64,000 bases of DNA from Odontesthes bonariensis. Its lineage: Eukaryota > Chordata > Actinopteri > Atheriniformes > Atherinopsidae. Every line of letters starts with the position of its first letter. Position 1 is the first letter of the stretch. Position numbers and translations under genes: made by a program. The stretch is from contig NC_134509.1 in NCBI RefSeq assembly GCF_027942865.1, positions 21,066,697 through 21,130,696 of the forward strand, read 5' to 3'. A model generated the notes under the pieces. It was given only the letters and a program-made list of their open reading frames with translations, did not search any database and was not told the DNA's origin. This document shows positions 61,440 to 64,000 of this stretch, piece by piece.

Positions 61440-61960
61440 GTCCATTTAGCGAGCATTAAAGAGAAACAAATAAAATCATTTAAATGAATTTAAAAACAAG
61501 CAACAGTCAAGATAAGTTCAAAGATATCGTGCAGATTTCATGCATAGACACATGAGAACAGAAATGTTTTTAACCTGGATTTAAAAATGTCTACATTTGG
61601 TGAAAGTTTAATCTCCACTGGCAGTTTGTTCCACTTGTTTGCAGCATAACAGCTAAATGCTGCTTCTCCATGTTTAGTCTGGACTCTGGACTGGACCAGC
61701 TGACCTGAGTCCTTGGATCTAAGAGCTCTGCTGGGTTTACATTCTCTGAACATATCACAGATGTATTTTGGGCCTAAACCGTTCTGGGATTTGTAAACCA
61801 TCAGCAGGCTTTTAAAATCTATTCTGTGACTGACTGGAAGCCAGAGTAAAGATTTTAAAGCTGCTGTGATGTGTTCAGATCTCTTAGTCCGGGTTAAAAC
61901 TCCAGCAGCAGCGTTCTGGATGAGCTGCAGATGTTTAATGCTCCTTTTGGGGGACTCGAC
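61440..61960 (-). pseudogene. LINE (L2/Rex1-like) C-terminus and 3' UTR
   Basis: On the - strand the frame reads KHLQLIQNAAAGVLTRTKRS, EHITAALKSLLWLPVSHRID, FKSLLMVYKSQNGLGPKYIC, and ends KTKHGEAAF-type residues, WNKLPVEIKL and FKSRLKTFLFSCVYA. This is the usual C-terminal end of L2/Rex1-group ORF2. The 3' UTR that follows is about 95% identical to 1038-1195. It is a 5'-truncated insert within the Harbinger-like element. Confidence 0.85.
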
Positions 61961-62739
61961 GAAGAAAAGACTTCAGCCTGAAAAGTTGTCCACAAGACAA
62001 AATGTATAAAACATGAAGTATACTATTAATTTAAGATGGCTCTGTCAGAAGTCAGCCATGGTGCCTGAGAAGTTTAAGCAATGAACCTGTATTTAATTTG
62101 GCCAAAGGTCATTTCTATCCGTGCCCTTGTTGTAGCATGTGCATGTGCATGCCCTTGTTCCTAGATCAGGATATGGCGTGAGGAGGTACGGCCAGCATGC
62201 ATAGCCTCTGTTCCCAAGCAGGACACCATTAAACTCTCCTGCAGAATAAGAGAAATGTTGAATGGATATACATGTGTTAAGACTTGGCAATTTGATGCAA
62301 TATGTACCTTATATGGCTATCTATAATAAAGTATGACGAGCACTTTAAATTCCTTAAGATGACCTTTACACCTGACCTCTCATTACATTACCAAAATTCT
62401 GCCTATGCTACACCTTACTTCAAAAGTACACTCCTTCAGGTTAGTAAAATTCTTGCGCCTTGTGCAAACCTCGGAACATCCTAGAATCATGAACTGATCC
62501 CGGCCATTTAGCCTCAATGTTGGAAATGAAATGACCTCCATCACAGATCATCTGTATGCACGGAGGATAGGAGTCAATGATGAGGTTTCACAGGGCATAA
62601 ATGTAACATTGCTCAGCATTACTCAAAGGGGTTAATGTGGTATTTTTCAAAATGAGAAATCCAGTTCAGAGTCTATGGACAATTATCCCCAAGTGTACCT
62701 GTACATTTAGGATATGGAAAAAATGTTCGGTTTACATAG

Positions 62740-62993
62740 TCAGCCTCCACGGGTCCAGCAGGGGCCTGGACAATGTGACAATGTTTAAATCCAGACTGAA
62801 AACAGTTCTATTTAGATGTGCATATGACACCTGAAAGTATTCACTCTTCACTGCACTCTCATTAATTAATTAATGATTTTTTTGTTTTTTGGAATGATTT
62901 TATTGCCTTCTTGTGGTTTTATGTAGCTGTAAAGCACTTTGAATTGCCTTGTGTACGAATTGTGCTCTACAAATAAAATTGCCTTGCCTTGGA
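62740..62993 (+). mobile_element. LINE 3' end with TTGCCTTGCC tail
   Basis: The + strand reads NVTMFKSRLKTVLFRCAYDT, the last residues of an L2/Rex1-like ORF2. An untranslated part then follows, ending GTAAAGCACTTTGAATTGCC and AAATAAAATTGCCTTGCCTT. The tail is the same type as the one at 35192 in the opposite orientation. Confidence 0.75.
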
Positions 62994-63804
62994 TGCGTAC
63001 ATGGGCACAGTGTAGTGCACCGATAACATTAGGGAAGCCTGAGGGAGATGATGAACTTAATGCAAATACTTCAGCCAGTAGGTTGTTTTACATTATCGGC
63101 TACTGTAAATGTGGAGCAGCAGCCTGAAAGGACAGAGGTCATATTTTTAATATGGTAAGATGTTTTAATTCCTGCGTTTTATCTAATATCTTATTTGTAC
63201 AGTGTCCTTGACTGTTTTGAAAGGAGCTTTCAATAATTTGTATCATTAACATTATTACCTGTCCCCCATTTTTCTGATTCTGGTCCTTCGTGGGTGTAGA
63301 TCGGATGTTTGTTAGGTATTGATTAGTTTTAATGAATACCATATGTTCTCTCTCATTTAATTTCATGCTCAATACGTGTGTATAGTTGCGTTTCTTTAGT
63401 TGCACTGGCACCGACTGATTGATTTTTCGAGACAGTGAAGGTGGTGATATGATAACCACAGTTTGTGTTTCGTTTTTTAGACAAGACATGAGTTGCGGGA
63501 GCGCAGAATTCTTGGTGAACATTTCTTTCCGGAGTCCATTTCAGCTGGTCGGACATTTTTTGAGTTGCAGCTAAGCTAAGCTTCAACTTTAGCCTGCCCG
63601 GGAGCAGGCTAGTTCAGCAGCATAAACTACCATGGTTACTCAGCGGGCGTTCAAATAAGCCACCTTTATGGAACGGAACTCTCGCTAACTTTAGCCAGAA
63701 GTAACGAAATAAGCCAAGCTTTCCGCTAAGCCAGCTTCTAGGAATACCCCCCAGATCTGTTGTGGTATGGTTGTACTTAGTGGATGCTCCACAGACTTTT
63801 CTTT

Positions 63805-64000
63805 AGTTGCTAGCTGCTGCTAGAGTTTTAACCTAAGAGATCTGAACACATCATACCAGTCTTTAAATCTTTAAAAATCTTTACACTGGCTTCCAGTCAG
63901 TCACAGAATAGATTTTAAAAGCCTGCTGATCCCAGAATGGTTTAGGCCCAAAATACATCTGTGATCTGTTCAGAGAATATAAACCTATCAGAGCTCTTAG
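63805..64000 (+). pseudogene. LINE (L2/Rex1-like) C-terminal fragment, cut by the window end
   Basis: The sequence is close to the complement of 61700-61900: RSEHI-like, then CTTCCAGTCAGTCACAGAAT (LPVSHRIDF) and TTTAGGCCCAAAATACATCT (FRPKIHL). It lacks the GTTTACAAATCC piece present in the other copy and carries extra bases near 63865. It begins at about 63805, right after the Harbinger-like element, and continues beyond the window. Confidence 0.75.

Larger units (their letters stand above)
60381..63754 (+). mobile_element. Harbinger-like element (3.4 kb) with nested LINE fragments
   Basis: The left end CTGGGGGGTATTCCTAGAAA and the complement of the right end CTGGGGGGTATTCCTAGAAG form a near-perfect inverted repeat of about 20 bp. 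Related subterminal words (GGCTTA, GCTAAG, AAGCC) recur at both ends. It holds exons of a Myb/SANT-like protein near its left end, which is the two-gene pattern known for Harbinger transposons. No DDE transposase was recognised. Two LINE 3' fragments are inserted (61440-61960 and 62740-62993). A clear target duplication was not found. Confidence 0.65.

Noticed and set aside
63139..63590. Two overlapping frames on the - strand at the right end of the Harbinger-like element
   Set aside because: They could be transposon coding sequence, but I recognise no HARBI1-type motif, so they were not called as a gene.
1..64000. tRNA, rRNA, snRNA or microRNA genes
   Set aside because: I saw no tRNA A/B box pair with a cloverleaf and no conserved small-RNA sequence. 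The hairpins at 25998 and 36185 lack the context of microRNA precursors.

Overview
The window is vertebrate nuclear DNA, almost certainly from a teleost fish. It has spliced genes with GT..AG introns and two Polycomb Cbx genes side by side. Its repeats are of fish type: L2/Rex1-like LINE fragments, Tc1-like elements, many short inverted-repeat elements at TTAA sites, Harbinger-like elements and a (CA)n tract. I see no bacterial, organellar or viral features.

The three genes I can support are all in the first 22 kb. (1) A small secreted-protein gene on the + strand (1753-4273, three exons, 90 aa) is the homologue of human C17orf67. (2) cbx8 is on the - strand (6674-8996, five exons, 355 aa). 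(3) cbx4 is on the - strand (16103-21703, five exons, 568 aa). C17orf67 and cbx8 converge. cbx8 and cbx4 run in tandem, in the order known from the mammalian CBX2-CBX8-CBX4 cluster; cbx2 is not in the window. Both Cbx proteins keep the chromodomain cage residues (Phe11, Trp32, Trp35) and a C-terminal Polycomb box. Both should therefore act as H3K27me3-reading subunits of canonical PRC1, and Cbx4 is in addition a SUMO E3 ligase in mammals.

The stretches 9.3-15.0 kb and 22-35 kb hold no gene I can recognise. They are fairly free of repeats and have CpG-rich patches, so they are candidates for regulatory DNA.

From about 35 kb to the end the window is gene-free and dense in nested mobile elements. 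The main items are: seven insertions from five families of short elements, all at TTAA and all with AG..CT ends; an inverted pair of a 640-660 bp element with 3-bp target duplications; an element with a frameshifted RecQ-like helicase fragment and a 13-bp flanking direct repeat; a 4.1 kb composite in which a transposon with 112-bp tandem repeats and exon-like remnants of a DUF4806-like gene sits inside another inverted-repeat element; Tc1 and LINE reverse-transcriptase relics; and a 3.4 kb Harbinger-like element with broken Myb/SANT-like exons. The window ends inside a LINE fragment.

I found no clearly new biological system. The best leads are the DUF4806-bearing nested transposon, the RecQ-fragment element and the shared TTAA/AG signature of the small elements. 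All family names come from sequence recognition without a database search.
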